NCBI GenBank assembly: GCA_012295275.1
Contig: CM022665.1
Coordinates: forward strand, 4,261,167 to 4,325,166
Length of the DNA stretch: 64,000 nucleotides
Reading direction: 5' to 3'
Source of the DNA: Chrysomallon squamiferum
Taxonomy: Eukaryota > Mollusca > Gastropoda > Neomphalida > Peltospiridae
This document shows, piece after piece, positions 36,110-48,709 of this stretch. The notes under the pieces are model-generated. The model did not search any database and was not told the DNA's origin. It saw only the letters and a program-made list of their open reading frames with translations. Position numbers and translations under genes: made by a program. Positions within the stretch are counted from its first letter, which is position 1. Each line of letters opens with the position of its first letter.

Positions 36110-38290
36110 AGGTATTTTGTTTTAAAATTATCCATTTTAACCCCTATATTATTTGATGACAGTATGCCATCTAGCAAGTGTAATATTAAGGCTTAATTTA
36201 AGCTAGTGCATTATGTTGAGGTATCTTGCCAACAATGGTCTCTTAGCATTTCATGATATCACACCAATGACTGCCAAAAGACCCAATGTCTGTATCTTAA
36301 GGTGAACCTTACTTTTGTAAAAATGTGAATGTCTAATTAATTACAACATCACTGTTGATAGTTAAACATACTGCATTTTGGATAATGTCATTAGGTGTAC
36401 TTAGGGTCAGATATCTTGTGTCCATCTCTGAGCAACGAAGGAAAACAATCTAATTGACAAATGTTAGATAACACAAATTTGTTAACTCAATTATGAGAAA
36501 ATCTTTATCACCAAAGGGTAAGAATTAAGGAAAGCTGATGTAAGCCTATAAAGGTGAATAAACTGGAAACATGACTTTGCTAGTGATTTTGTTAATAAAT
36601 ACATTACAATTTTGGATTTTAAGATTGAACACTTTTAGAAAAATCATTGTTTCTGCCCATCAGTTTCATCAGTTTTCTGGAGAAAAAATGCTAAAAATGA
36701 TCCAAAACAACCATATAGGCTTTTCAAATAAACTTAGAACTGTGACCAAAACATTTTGAGTCTTGTACTGAATTTTTGTTTGTATTGTGACATGAAAGGC
36801 ATGCATGAACAATTTCTGATAATTACATGCTTGGAATAACTGATATTAATACCTACAATCAAACAGCTTACAATTTATGATGGACATAAAATAAATTTAA
36901 AAAAGGTAAAACTAAACATGTTTCATAAAATTTGATAAAAGAAACATAAAAGACTAATGAAAGGCTAAAACTTGATGGTAAGTAAGTATTCAATAAAAAT
37001 CCATATACTTTTTTCCTCTGTTACATAAAATTATTCACTATTTTGGGGACTTGTTGCAAAAAATGAGTTGTAATTTAAAAAAATATATTTTTGCTATATG
37101 GACAATGCATTAACTAGAACACATATCAACAGACAAATAAAACAGCAATAAAAGGTTTATTGTCTTTTTGGTTTCTTTGTTTCCATGTTTTATGTCTTTT
37201 GCTGATTCAAAAACACCACACATGTGTTAATAAAGAGGCTTTGTTTAAATCAGTTGTGAAAAAAAGAGAAAAAACATAAAGGAAAAAGAAACAAGAAATG
37301 AAAAGAAACAACTATAAACTGTTATATCATTAGTACATGTAATATTTTAGTTGACTGATGTTTCTTAAAGATTAATCTAAACTTCTATATAAAATAAAAT
37401 AAAAATTAACAGTAATTAATTGATACTGTCATCATGATATTTTGATCACTTATGTCATAAACCATTTTATTACCTACCAGAAGCAAATTACATTAATGGA
37501 AATCAATCTTCAAGTTAGTGTGACATTTCACGTAAAGAATAGAAGTTATTTTGACATTTCAAGTGTAGTATTGATTTGAAAAAGTTTCATATCACCACAT
37601 TTCTTTTAGTAATTGCATAAATAATTTATCCTTAATGTCCTGGTATGTCTTCTTACCAGTCCTTAATTTTTTTTAATACTTCCTTTGAAGAAGTCACATC
37701 TGACATCTTGGCAAATTACCATACACATATTTACGTTGGAAGAATGAATAAATAACATTTCCAAACTAAAAACAATAAGCAAAAAATGTTTTTTTTATTT
37801 GTTTAATTTCTTTTGATGAACTGAACTTTATATCTTGTCATATTACAATATATAGATTTTAAATTTTATTTTTACATATGTATGCAATCTAAAGAATGCA
37901 TAAACAGCCATCTCAACAGCCATGAAAACTATTTATTAAGCAATAAGAAACAAAATGTTTTAATTTTCAAAATACTTTAGAAGAAATGAAACTTATCATT
38001 CTGCGATGTTTCTTTATTTTAAAAACAACAAGTGAACAAAGAAACAAACAAAATTAGAATTAAAAGAATGCAAAAATGAAAACATAAAACAATGTATATC
38101 AAAATCTTGTCTTTCATTTCTTAAAGTATACTAAAAATCACTAAAAAGTCCTAGGTATGCTAGACAGTCAACACTGAGTTAACATCTGTATTAACTGAAC
38201 ATTCAGTAAGAGAACACTGATATTTCACCATCGCTGCTAGACAACAAAAAAAAAAAACAACAACAACAAAAAACCCAACTTTTTAATATG
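36110..38290. other. AT-rich stretch, no gene seen; possible intron
   Basis: No recognisable exon on either strand. If the membrane-protein gene continues upstream, this is intron. Confidence 0.5.
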
Positions 38291-38299
38291 TAATTAAAG

Positions 38300-38445
38300 T
38301 AAATATATTTATATGAGAAAAACCCATGGAAGGATGTGTCTTGAATGGGAAATAACCAAATAAGCATACTGTGTAGGACTGATCCTGAACTCAGTCATCC
38401 CTAACCTCTGCAATATAACCACCCAACTGCAGCTGGGGCAATTTT
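38300..38445 (-). mobile_element. diverged SINE, tRNA-like head and start of body, minus orientation
   Basis: On the minus strand: 'gctgcagttgggtggttata' (A-box region), 'ttgcagaggttagggatgac', 'gagttcaggatcagtcctac' (B-box region), then 'ggttatttcccattcaagac' and 'ccatgggtttttctc'. The order head, then TTTCCCATTC box, matches the other copies. The central core is missing. Confidence 0.6.
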
Positions 38446-38449
38446 CCAT

Positions 38450-39820
38450 GTACAAAAATCACAAGTATGATACATAATAACTTTTAATATAAAATATTTT
38501 GACCTGTAATTAAGATTCATTCATTAATTACCACATAAAAGAACTATAAGTATTTTAAAATTATTATCTTGGGATCAAATTTTGTGGCACAAAAGATCCT
38601 AGACATTCATTTCCACAGCAACAAAACCAATCTATTTTTACAGGTAAGAGTTGTGAGTAAAGCATTACAGGTGTTTAATTAACAACAAACAATGCATTAT
38701 TAAACAACAAAAAGAATTACTAGCTCTGTTTTTAACTTGAACATAGTTACAAAGAGACAGAGAGGTGAAATCAATTATTCTACCAGTTATGAAGGTTCAT
38801 CATCATTTCAGCATGAAAATAGTTGTCGTAATAGATTCTGGAAAGTTTTCTGACAAAAAAACTGAAACAAAGTCTGATTAAGAAACCACACGTCTGAGAA
38901 ATACAAGGGAAAAAAATTGAAAAAAGAAAATTCAAGACAAAACACAGTCTCAAAACCCTATCAATAAACCTGATTTGTGGGCCACTGTTGTGAATTTCAT
39001 TTCATTTGAGGTAAATTCTCTTTTCTTTCTTAAAGTAAATTACAACCTAAAAGTAAAACTAAGACCAGAAAGAGAAAGAGAAAAAAATATATTAATAAGA
39101 AAATATGTTCCTGAAGTTAAATGCAGAATGTGATAATTTGAAACAAAATAACTTTTTTTATTTACAAAATGGTCTCAGAACTTTTATTCTGACTGCTTTT
39201 AACAACATTAACATAATTTGTAGAATGTTTTTGCAAAATAAATTGTCAGATAAAAAAAAAAAAGAGATAAAAAAAGAAATTCATAAACCCAAAACACACA
39301 AATTTTAAAACATAAAAAAACCTAAAAAACCCCAAACCCAAACATAACTAATAAAAATAGTCCTGAGAAAAAAGAAAAAAACCCACAACAAAACAATAAC
39401 AAAGAACCCCATCAAAACAAACAAACAAAAAATAATACTGACACCTCCCCATCAAAAAACCCTAAATAAACAAAACTGCAACATTACAATGCAAATACTA
39501 AAACATAATTTCAAAATTTATCTTGTTTAAATTTTGATGGATGGGGTAGAAACTATTCTGTGACATATAAAACATTTCTCTCTGTTTTCTGTAATACAGT
39601 TTGATCAAAATAAATTCTTCACCACAAATACTCCTGAGTAATAAACAGAATACTAAATCAGCTACCTTTTGAAAACAAGTTTATGTCTCTCTTGAAACCA
39701 TTTTCATCAGTCACCAGTGACATATAAAAATAAATGTATTGTGTATTTAAATTTATACAAATAGGAAACTTATTTATTTATTTTCATGTCTATTTTTTAT
39801 TTAAAATTTTTGATCATTAA
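38450..39820. other. AT-rich stretch, no gene seen
   Basis: An A/C-rich low-complexity part at 39240-39475 gives a Lys-rich chance frame (39105-39308). Otherwise nothing was recognised. Confidence 0.5.
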
Positions 39821-39825
39821 AGTTG

Positions 39826-39907
39826 GTATTATTATTATTATTATTATTATTATTTGATATTATTTTTTTTTAATTATTATTTTTTTTAATTAATTAATTT
39901 TTTTTTG
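39826..39907. repeat. (ATT)n and T-rich low-complexity tract
   Basis: ATT units to about 39855, followed by T runs separated by AATTATT. Confidence 0.9.
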
Positions 39908-40028
39908 TGAGGATGGAGAATACAATATATATTCTTATGGAAAATAGATATTCTTGACATTTGCTATTAGCCATTCTCTACTCTATCACTTCTACCATTT
40001 GACAACTCAAACATTTTTGAATTCAACT

Positions 40029-40031
<3 letters not shown>

Positions 40032-40075
<44 letters not shown>
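40032..40075. repeat. (TC)n microsatellite, 44 bases
   Basis: Uninterrupted TC dinucleotides, the complement of the GA-type repeats elsewhere in the window. Confidence 0.95.
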
Positions 40076-40079
<4 letters not shown>

Positions 40080-40404
40080 AAAGAAGCCACTTTCAGTTTT
40101 AATTTTTGAATATTATTTTTCTTCTAAAAATGCTTTAAGGTTTCATTATTTCGAAAAAACAAATTTCAAGCAATGTATATATTCTAAATAATGCAACAAT
40201 TTTGACTTCTGATAGTTAATAATTATACAAATAAATGCTGTGCTGATAGAATATAGCCTACAGTGAGAGCATTCAAGAGGGTAGGTGGCTTGTTTTATTT
40301 TTTGTACAACATAAGAACAAAATAGCTGGAATCTATGTGATGTGAATAACAAGGAATGGTCAGTCCCTGCAGCTGGTTATTTTTTGTTGATGATTTTGGC
40401 ATTT

Positions 40405-40700
40405 TTAGACAGAATAATAATAATAATAATAATAAAGGTAACAACAACAACAACAAAAACAGTATAAGTAGTAGCTTAAGCAGCGAAAGTAGTTATTACT
40501 ATTATTATTGGTAGTAGCTGCTATAGTTATTATAAGAGTAATATGCGTAATGGTCAAGGTTAGAATGGTGATGATGAGGATGAAGGTCATTATTGTGGTG
40601 GTAACAATAGTGTTATTATTATGACTAATCACTGTGATTTGTTTGACATTGAGGATGATAATGATAATGATGATGATTACAACACTAATAATATTAATTA
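40405..40700. repeat. imperfect trinucleotide-rich tract (AAT, AAC, ATT, GAT)
   Basis: AAT and AAC units at 40416-40455, then scattered ATT and GATGAT runs to about 40700. The 75-codon minus-strand frame reads Thr/Ile/Tyr repeats and is not a gene. Confidence 0.75.
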
Positions 40701-41118
40701 AATAAATAAAAAAGAAATAATATGTTCAGTTGTAACTGTTTTGACACAAAGTTGAATAAATCCCTAGTCTGAACTCAGAAAAGACTTATGACATTATGTA
40801 CAACAAATAAATAAATAAATAATATAAAGAAACTTATAAATTATACAGGAATGAAATTATGGTGTCTCATAGTGTCGAAGTGTGACTTAATTAAACTTAG
40901 CATTAAGAGAATTCAGTGGCTGTTTCCAATTATGTCAATTAACAAGTGAGGCCTGAAACTCATTTCATGCACAAATTAGAAACCTGAATAATGGAAAGCA
41001 ACATGGATGGCTTCACTGCAATGTTCAACAGTACCATAACAATGAACAAAACTATAAATGAAACATGCAGCTTTTAGCAATTCAATACATTTCTTATTAA
41101 AACAAATTATCAAAGCTG

Positions 41119-41158
41119 TGGCTTTTCATATATATACATATATATAAATATATGAAAG
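41119..41158. repeat. short inverted repeat, AT-rich hairpin
   Basis: The left arm 'ggcttttcatatatata' pairs with the right arm 'atatatgaaagcc' across a short TA-rich centre, with one base of arm-length difference. It could be a hairpin or a very small inverted-repeat element; no target-site duplication was evident. Confidence 0.6.
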
Positions 41159-41515
41159 CCAAAACAAGATAATTGTAACATAAATCAATTGTATTTTGAA
41201 AAAGCTGTTAAACAAAGGAATGTGGGATATATAGAATATTGTATATCTCTGTATACATGTGCCGTTATTAACACAAGTTAAGCATGAATATTACTGGCTG
41301 TTGTTGTATTGATACTGTGAGAGCTTTCAATAAAAACAATTTATCTGCTTATTAAAATCATTTGCAATACATATATATATATTTTACAGGTGTCAGTTTT
41401 ATGTATATCTGAAAACAACATATTACATTTATTTCATTAAATATATTTTATGAAATAAAACGTTATCAGTAGATGTATGTGTATTTTTGTGAATTTATTA
41501 CATACATTAAACTAT

Positions 41516-41805
41516 TAAGCTGAAACTCAGTGATTAGATCACAGGACTGAGTTGTGATATACCATAGGATCTATCCTCTGTGGTGTTCCTTTTTGGCTAA
41601 TTCCCATTCCAACCAGTGCCCTTTAAATGAATGATCAATGATCATGGTATCTCTTATTCAACTGAAAAGAAAGTGTATAACAAAAAATGCCATCTTAACT
41701 GATAAGAAGAGCCTATGGGAAAGAACTGTGGGTTTCTTTCCTCATGTCACTGATTCTCAGAAACATTTATATGAAAATGTGTTGAAATGTTGTGAAACAA
41801 ATTTA
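41516..41805 (+). mobile_element. near full-length diverged SINE, mollusc-type, plus orientation
   Basis: The head has 'gctgaaactcagtgattaga' and 'tcacaggactgagttgtgat' (A-box side), then 'ataggatctatcctctg' (B-box side). The body has 'ggctaattcccattccaacc', 'agtgccctttaaatg', 'atcaatgatcatggtatctc', 'gtgtataacaaaaaatgcca', 'actgataagaagagcctatg' and 'gtgggtttctttcctcatgt'. All boxes of the local SINE are present in order, making this the best copy for building a local consensus. The 70-codon frame at 41638-41850 overlaps the body and is not a gene. Confidence 0.75.
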
Positions 41806-42155
41806 AAATGTCCTGATGTCATTGTATTGGTGCCAGAAAAAAAAAAATAATAATGTTTGCTTGAAACATTCTTCGACAATGATAAAAATTACTGTTGTTC
41901 ACCAGTAATTGATTTTAATTTGTATCTTAAAATATTAAACAGTTAACAACTAGTTTCTGTATCTGAATGACGTCAGTATAGAGGATGAAAGCTTTTTCTT
42001 TTTTTGTTCTTTCAAAATTCATTTCTTCAGCTTTTAACATTGTCCATACTTCTTAAATCAGTCCAAAAAGCTATTTCCTACAGAATTTATTTATTTTACT
42101 AAGATCTGCTGAATAATTTTTTATTTTTATAAAAATTTAGTTTTGTTTTGTGGTT

Positions 42156-42160
<5 letters not shown>

Positions 42161-42186
<26 letters not shown>
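42161..42186. repeat. 26-base A run
   Basis: A homopolymer without a recognised body upstream. Confidence 0.9.
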
Positions 42187-42193
<7 letters not shown>

Positions 42194-42396
42194 AAACAAC
42201 AACAAAAGATAAAAACATTATTAAAATTATTTTTTGGAAACCATGAGAAAATCTCCAGAATTCTTTTTTTTTTTCCTATATAGAATACCAATAAAATAAA
42301 TATAGAAAGTAGAGAAAAAAATAACATCTCCATTCTCTTAATAACGCCATGTGAGATATGATTGATTTTCTTCAGTAAATAGACATATGCACGTGC

Positions 42397-42420
42397 ACAC
42401 ACACACACACACACACACAC
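42397..42420. repeat. (CA)n microsatellite
   Basis: Short uninterrupted AC dinucleotides. Confidence 0.9.
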
Positions 42421-42774
42421 ATCCCCACAATATGGTAGGAAGACAGATATACATATTCAATAACAAATCAAATGTAAACAGCTAAAAAAAAGTATTATTT
42501 ATTTTAATTTTTTTTTCCATTTTCTTTTCCATTTTCTTAAATAAATTTCAAGAAAATAATCTTGCTATATTAATGCTTCTGATAAAGCAATCAATTTGGA
42601 GTTTATTTCAACCAAAGTAATCATACAGAAAGCAATTTTAGTGTGATGATGAATGGCCAGAATCTTTCAGCTTCTGATTCAACATTTGATAAAGGACATA
42701 ATGATGATGTATGTGCATGTCAGAGTGAAATAAAGATTTTTAATACACAAATCAACACTGGTTTGCATCCTGAC

Positions 42775-42870
42775 TAGCATGTCTCTCACAGTTTTTATCA
42801 CACTTTATTTGTTAAGAACAAAGGATCAAATCCCTTTACAGGACACAATAGGTTTTTCCTGGCAGAAGGT
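42775..42870 (+). mobile_element. possible SINE head fragment, plus orientation
   Basis: 'aaaggatcaaatccctttac' followed by 'gacacaataggtttttcctg' resembles the B box and linker of the local SINE (gatcgatccccgtcg, cccattgggctatttctcgt). The A box and core are not clear. Weak call. Confidence 0.3.
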
Positions 42871-42879
42871 CATCTGATA

Positions 42880-44460
42880 TAGACAGAAGATTTTTGATGG
42901 AGAAAACAAACTTGTGAGGTTCAATCTTAATGATGGTAAAAATGTTAATTATTGCTGTACCCTACCTATTCCATTACCTTCCTAGCATTTTCTTTCCTAT
43001 TAACTATAATTTTTCATCCATTCTTGCCATCGCTATCATTCAGTTTTACTTCAGCTAATATAACATGAGAAATTCTTACTGCCATCTTAAAGTCAAGGTT
43101 CCCAAAAGCTATAGTTGCTGAACTCTCAAGAAAAGAAATTATAACCCCTGCTTCATAAGCATATCAGTAGTTTGGTCATCATGACCTTCAGGTATCTTTA
43201 ATCAGTACTGAGTAGTTAAATGGCTTAGTGTCTTTATTAATAAGATAAACAGACTATATTAACTATTCATAACAGGTAGAAATCATTTATAAACTGTCAG
43301 TGACTGATTTTCAGCACATCAAAACCTCAGTTATACTTTGCTGCAACAGAAAGCTGAATACTGCATATAAAACTTTAGAGGTTATTTCTAAGTAATTATT
43401 TAGTCTATATAACTTTATTATACTATATGCTGTATTCTGTGTAAAATCTAACAAAATGTGTGTCCAAAACAATGAATTGTTTTAAGTGAATTTAATTTTT
43501 TTTTCAGTCTTTTATCTTTATACAAACGTAAAACAAAGATCCAGATATTTCTTGAAGGATGGGGTGGGGTAATTATATTCTAATTAAAATCTATAAGAGT
43601 ATGTGTTCATAACAGTTGAATCTCTTTCATTGCTTTTCTGTTTTTCTTTACTGTATTGTATCTTTACACAAAAATAACATGTCAGTTCAGATTTTTATGG
43701 GAACATTCATTTTTCACAATATTTTCTTGATTAGTAGCTACGGTTCTTTACATGGACTCTTCCATATGTGGTAGTCACCATAACCTTTTATTACTCATTT
43801 CTTATATGAGTCATGGAGCACTGTCTGGACTTGGAAACAGATCAAGTGATAATCTGTGAAGCATATGTCTTCACACTGTAAACACTGGCTTAGAATGAAA
43901 TGAGATAAGGTCAGCTGATGCATAATAACAGTAACACTACTGGACATTTGCTATCATTAACTCACAAAAGCATTAATAAAATGAGACCACTGTAACTGGT
44001 GAGAATATCACTGTAACCTGGATCAAATAATTAATTTCAGTCATTGAAAATAAAGCCAAATTTGTTAATTATTCAGTTATTGTCAGCTCTTGTGAGAAAG
44101 TGTAATTAATAGTCAATTTTGCCAACACATTTAATGTTTAATTACTGGGAACTCTAAATGACCTTGGTTGTGGTGTGAGATTATACTCTGCATTGACATT
44201 TAATGACGCACGTTTACATCATCATTATTCAAGGTCTACAGATAAATATTTTCATTACCATGGGGTTCAGTGGTTATCCTAATTCAAATTATCTCAAGCT
44301 AATTTGGGAGAATTAATTATATGGCAATGAGCCAAGAGTTAGTTCTTTGAGTCTAGTAATGCTAGACTTTGTACCCATGGCAGGCATACTTAGACACAGG
44401 TAACTTGTTTGCTTTTAATATATCTAAAAAGCTTACTGAGAAATCAGTAATAATAAGAAC
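42880..44460. other. unique AT-rich stretch, no gene seen
   Basis: No open frame, tandem repeat or SINE box was recognised. If the membrane-protein gene spans this region, it is intron. Confidence 0.5.
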
Positions 44461-44464
44461 TATT

Positions 44465-44465
<1 letters not shown>

Positions 44466-44523
<58 letters not shown>
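44466..44523. repeat. (AAT)n microsatellite
   Basis: About 19 uninterrupted AAT units. Confidence 0.95.
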
Positions 44524-44654
44524 CATAATTATCAAAAAATTATTTTAATAATAAATATCAAACAAACAGTACTTATATACTTTTGCACTGACTAACTAAA
44601 GCATGCAGTTAATGCTTAATTCAATGTGATGTCATTATTAGATTTTCCTTGTCA

Positions 44655-44850
44655 AGTTAGTAATAGAAGTGTGATTTAACACACTGACCTTGGTAGCAAT
44701 AGAATTAAGCCAACAGACTGCAAAAGCATCAAGCCAACACAACATATATAATTATGGTTGTCAGGTTGGTAAAAGAAATAGTGACATTACCAGAGTATCA
44801 AACTGGCCTTGGTGACTTAATGGCACAGGAGGTTTATCTTAATATCTGTT
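44655..44850. repeat. weak direct duplication, about 105-bp spacing
   Basis: 'ttgtcaagttagtaatagaa' and 'gtgtgatttaacacactgac' near 44650-44690 resemble 'ttgtcaggttggtaaaagaa' and 'atagtgacattaccagag' near 44758-44800; both are followed by 'cttggt'. The second copy also has a tRNA-like flavour, so these could be two SINE heads. Confidence 0.3.
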
Positions 44851-45044
44851 ATCTAAGGTCAAATGGGAAGATGTAGCATCACTTTTTCATTTCTTCTCAA
44901 AGGCTTCTAAAACTGTATTCAATACTGACTGGTACACTAGCCAAAATAGTGAAATAGAAAAGGTCATTTAAAACATTTTTCACTATCCAAAAATAAACTG
45001 ATCATTAAAAGTTTTAGATTCCAGCCTCAGCATGGGAGATGGAA

Positions 45045-45265
45045 GTAATGTTTTATTTAATAACGCACAACAGATACTTTAAAGCCTGGTACTTTAAATC
45101 TATGCTTATAAGACATCATAAATATGGTCAAGAACCAAAAGATGAGAGAAAAGAGGAACAGGAAAGAACTAACTTAGCCCATGATATATCAGGATTCTGA
45201 ATGAAGCAGGATGGATCCTCAGGCCAGCACTTTGCAACACAGGAAAAGACTGCCCCATAGTTTCA
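45045..45265 (-). mobile_element. diverged SINE with internal deletion, minus orientation
   Basis: On the plus strand it begins 'gaagtaatgttttatttaat', 'aacgcacaacagatacttta', then 'aatatggtcaagaaccaaaa' and 'gatgagagaaaagaggaaca'. This is the reverse complement of the SINE 3' end (gttgagtgcgtcgttaaataaaacatttcc; gtggtccttaaccatatg; tttcctctctca). It then reads 'acttagcccatgatatatca', and 'gatggatcctcaggccagca' with 'ctttgcaacacaggaaaaga' like the reverse of the tRNA-like head. The central core is absent, so two ends flank a deletion. Confidence 0.65.
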
Positions 45266-45299
45266 AGAATGCAGTATATATACTCATTACCTCTCTGAA

Positions 45300-45940
45300 A
45301 GTAGTAACACAATTTTATTTCTAGTTGTTTTCAGCAAATGAAAACCAACGTCTAGGACTTCACTGTTATGAAGACTGACCCTAATTATCTATTAGAAGGA
45401 CTCTGGTATGTATCATCTTTCAGAACTGATCACTTATTTGTATTGTCATCATACCTATAGCATAACACAACTTCAATTACAACATCCCAGCAGTAAACTT
45501 TACTCAATTCTGTCATGATGGAAAAATTCCTCTATTCTATCTGAAATGTTTGCGTTGCATGATATGCCCCAAACTGTGCACAAAACACAGCTCTGAGGTA
45601 GCTTCTTCATAATTGATTTATAGACAAGAAATTGTATTTGTAGCATCATCGTGCTGGGAGTCAAATTGTTTATTGATAGCCAGCCACTGAGTTTGTACTG
45701 TTGTGGTTAAGAATTGACACATTTCTTTTCGTTTTCTTATTTCACTGGGTCACCAATATGTCTGACAGCAAGCACTGGAATATTTCTTCCATGTGGGAGG
45801 TTCCTCTAGTGTTTGGTGACTGCAGACAAATTGATTTAGGTCTGGTCTCAAGTCTCTAATAATTTATTTTTTATTGGATTCTGTAGGTGAAAGTGAAAGT
45901 TTGGTGTGTTTAGATGTAAATTACTTTATTTCAAAACTAT
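45300..45940. other. unique stretch, no gene seen
   Basis: No open frame, tandem repeat or SINE box was recognised between the SINE and the tandem repeat that follows. Confidence 0.5.
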
Positions 45941-45949
45941 TAATGTTAT

Positions 45950-46265
45950 CGGTAATCAAAATATTATTATAATGACTTGTAAACACTAATACTATTGTTA
46001 TGACTGGTAAACAAAATACTGCTGTTGTAATTAGTAATGTTATAAAACTGCTGTTACAAATTGGTAAACAAAAATACAGCTTTTAATATTTGTAAAGAGT
46101 AACAACACTTTTGTTATGATAGGTAAACAAAATACTGCTATTAATAGTAATAAATTATAGTATTACTTTCATAATTAGTAAATTGTAAAACTTTTATTAT
46201 GTCTGGTAAACAAAATATTGCTCTAAAGCTAGTCTACTATAAAACTGTTTACATAAGATGCAAAA
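45950..46265. repeat. decayed tandem repeat, unit about 28 bp (or 56 bp)
   Basis: 'ggtaaacaaaatactgct' recurs near 46007, 46062, 46121 and 46205, with 'tgtaaacactaatactat' near 45979. The spacings are close to multiples of 28 bases. Between the cores lies a 'gttatgact' or 'gtaattagtaa' element. Confidence 0.7.
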
Positions 46266-46269
46266 TATA

Positions 46270-48660
46270 ACACTGCAGTGTAAATCTTTGACTATGTGTA
46301 TTAGTAAGAAAATAAAACAGTAATAAAAATCCAGTAATTAATAGTTTTAGTGATGTAAATATCTGAACAGTTTAATTGTTGCCGTCTGTTTATTTCACGG
46401 GCTTGAGTAGTATTTTGTGATATTTTATAAAACTGAAATCTCTCATTTTTATTATCAGCAACATCAAAATTAAATCAAACAAGCAATTTTTGTCAAACTG
46501 ACATATTCTTGCTCCATTTTCCATTGATCAATAACCAATCAAAGAGGTGACTGGAATGTTAACCCTGACTAAAAATCTGAATTTATAAAAAATAATAATA
46601 ATGAAAATATTATCCAGACATCAATATTTCCAGTTATCAAGTAATGGTTGCTCATACAAAAGAAGTTCCTCAATGTTAATGTTAAAGATATTTAGTGGAG
46701 TCTAGGGACATGGCTCAAATCACCACAGCAGTATATCCTGTCTGTATCAGATAATCTAAGCAGTATTACTACATGACAATTACATGTAACAAATGAACTA
46801 TTAATACTGAAGTAACCTATCTGATCTGAAACAAGATATCAGTTTCACAGGTCTGTCCCAAGGATCAGACGTTATTGTCACAATGTTCACTGAAATTATT
46901 TTTTTGTTTGATGTACATTTAAAAATAGTTTAGTGATGGCAGAATTTGTTCAATATTTTTTAAAGTAAAATAATATTCTCATTGTCATTGTTGTTATTAT
47001 TGTTGCTGTTTTAAATTTAATTTTTATTGTTCTTCATTGTATTTTTTCAGTTTTGATATTGCATATGACATCTAAGTGTTAAAAGTTAGAGCAAATTTAA
47101 AGTTGTTTTTCTTTGTTTAATTAATTTGTGAAATATTGTCTGAATGTATAAATGCTCATGTGTTTATATAAAACAGACAACAATATGTCAGGCAAAATTC
47201 ATGTGATCATTTCTTGCCCAACAATTTAGGACAATACTTATTTATGGACTCACTCTTACTAGGTAGTTTGTTCCCACAACATTCAAATGTCATTTACATT
47301 GTTAATAATGTTATTATTCTGTACTTCACAAACTACAATAAAAATATTTTTATTTTTTAATAGTTTAATTTACTTTCTTGTTACTACTACGTATAACTAA
47401 AAGTATTAATTTTAGGTATAAAATATTTAGACAAAACAATTCTTAAAGACATCAAACATACTTGTACAAAAAAGAAAAAGAACAAGAAGAACAAAAAAGA
47501 AGCTATATATAATAATAAGGTAATTTAGATAAATGAATCAAAAATGTATTTTGTTTTCCTAAACAAATAAAATAAATGTTTGTAGGCTCAGTCTGTTAAA
47601 TATATTTTACTAAAGAAAACAAAAAAGAAGACAAAATTTCATTTAATCTTTTTCATTTCCATCTTAAAATATCTGCTGGTTCCATTGATTACTAAAACAA
47701 ATTATTAATGTTATTTGCCACGATTATCTTAATATACAATCAATGGCAAAACTATTTAATAAGACTGATATAAAATTAAATACAAGTAGCAAAAGCAATA
47801 GTAAAAACAGCAGCAAAAAACAAAACAAAGAAAAATTATGGAGTTACTTCCCTTTGAACCTGATGGTCTAATTCTGGTGATCACGAAGGACATGTAAAAT
47901 ATTTATCAGTTCCATTGATTGCAGTAATGAAATAGTCTGCTTTTTCACTACAACACTACTTAGAAGTACTCATTAGACTTAAATTATTGAAGCCAGAGTT
48001 AATTTTGGTTACAAGTAAACATAGATGTAATTACAAAAACTTCCTCAAAACAAAACTCTAACAATACATTATTTATCCGTTCTTTTCAAATTTATTACCT
48101 TGTGAAAACTGACTGTTTTATCTCTGGATTTTGTTATTTTGTAATAAAATATTTCTTAGAAATCCATTAACAAGGATCAATAGACAATTTTTAAGAGATC
48201 TAGAAAATGCAGACGGTTCTGATTTTCTAAAAATAACATTAACCTTTCTTCCACATAAACTTAAAAATTGTCGGCTGAATTTATAAAACCTCATTTGGAC
48301 AAATACTGAATTTGTAAATTAAATTTTATGTCTTTAAACTTGCATTAAGTCAGTTAAATCAGTTAATTTAAAAATCATCATCAAAATAAACACAACTTTC
48401 ACAATGGATTACTTACATGTTGATCTGTTAGTGCCAATGATAGCTGTAAAGATAATCTTTTTAGAACTGAAATATAATCATGTAACTTGGAAAGAATGAA
48501 AATCTTAAGACAGCAAACTGATTTTACATTATGAATTTTAAAAATTTTGTTTTCACTAACTATAATGTCATGAACAACAACAATACTTAATATATAAACA
48601 AACAAACAAACAAACAAAGAAAAGAAAAAAAAGAAAGAAAGAAATGAACTAGTTAAAAAA
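46270..48660. other. AT-rich stretch, no gene seen
   Basis: No exon or SINE was recognised. The 72-codon minus-strand frame at 48399-48617 is a hydrophobic chance frame ending in an AAAC repeat. At 47841-47856 the minus strand reads CAAAGGGAAGTAACTC, a short motif I recall as recurrent in mollusc non-coding DNA. Confidence 0.5.
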
Positions 48661-48667
48661 TATATAC

Positions 48668-48701
48668 ATATGTGTGTGTGTGTGTGTGTGTGTATGTGTG
48701 T
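48668..48701. repeat. (GT)n microsatellite
   Basis: GT dinucleotides with one A interruption near the end. Confidence 0.92.
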
Positions 48702-48709
48702 TTAAAGTA

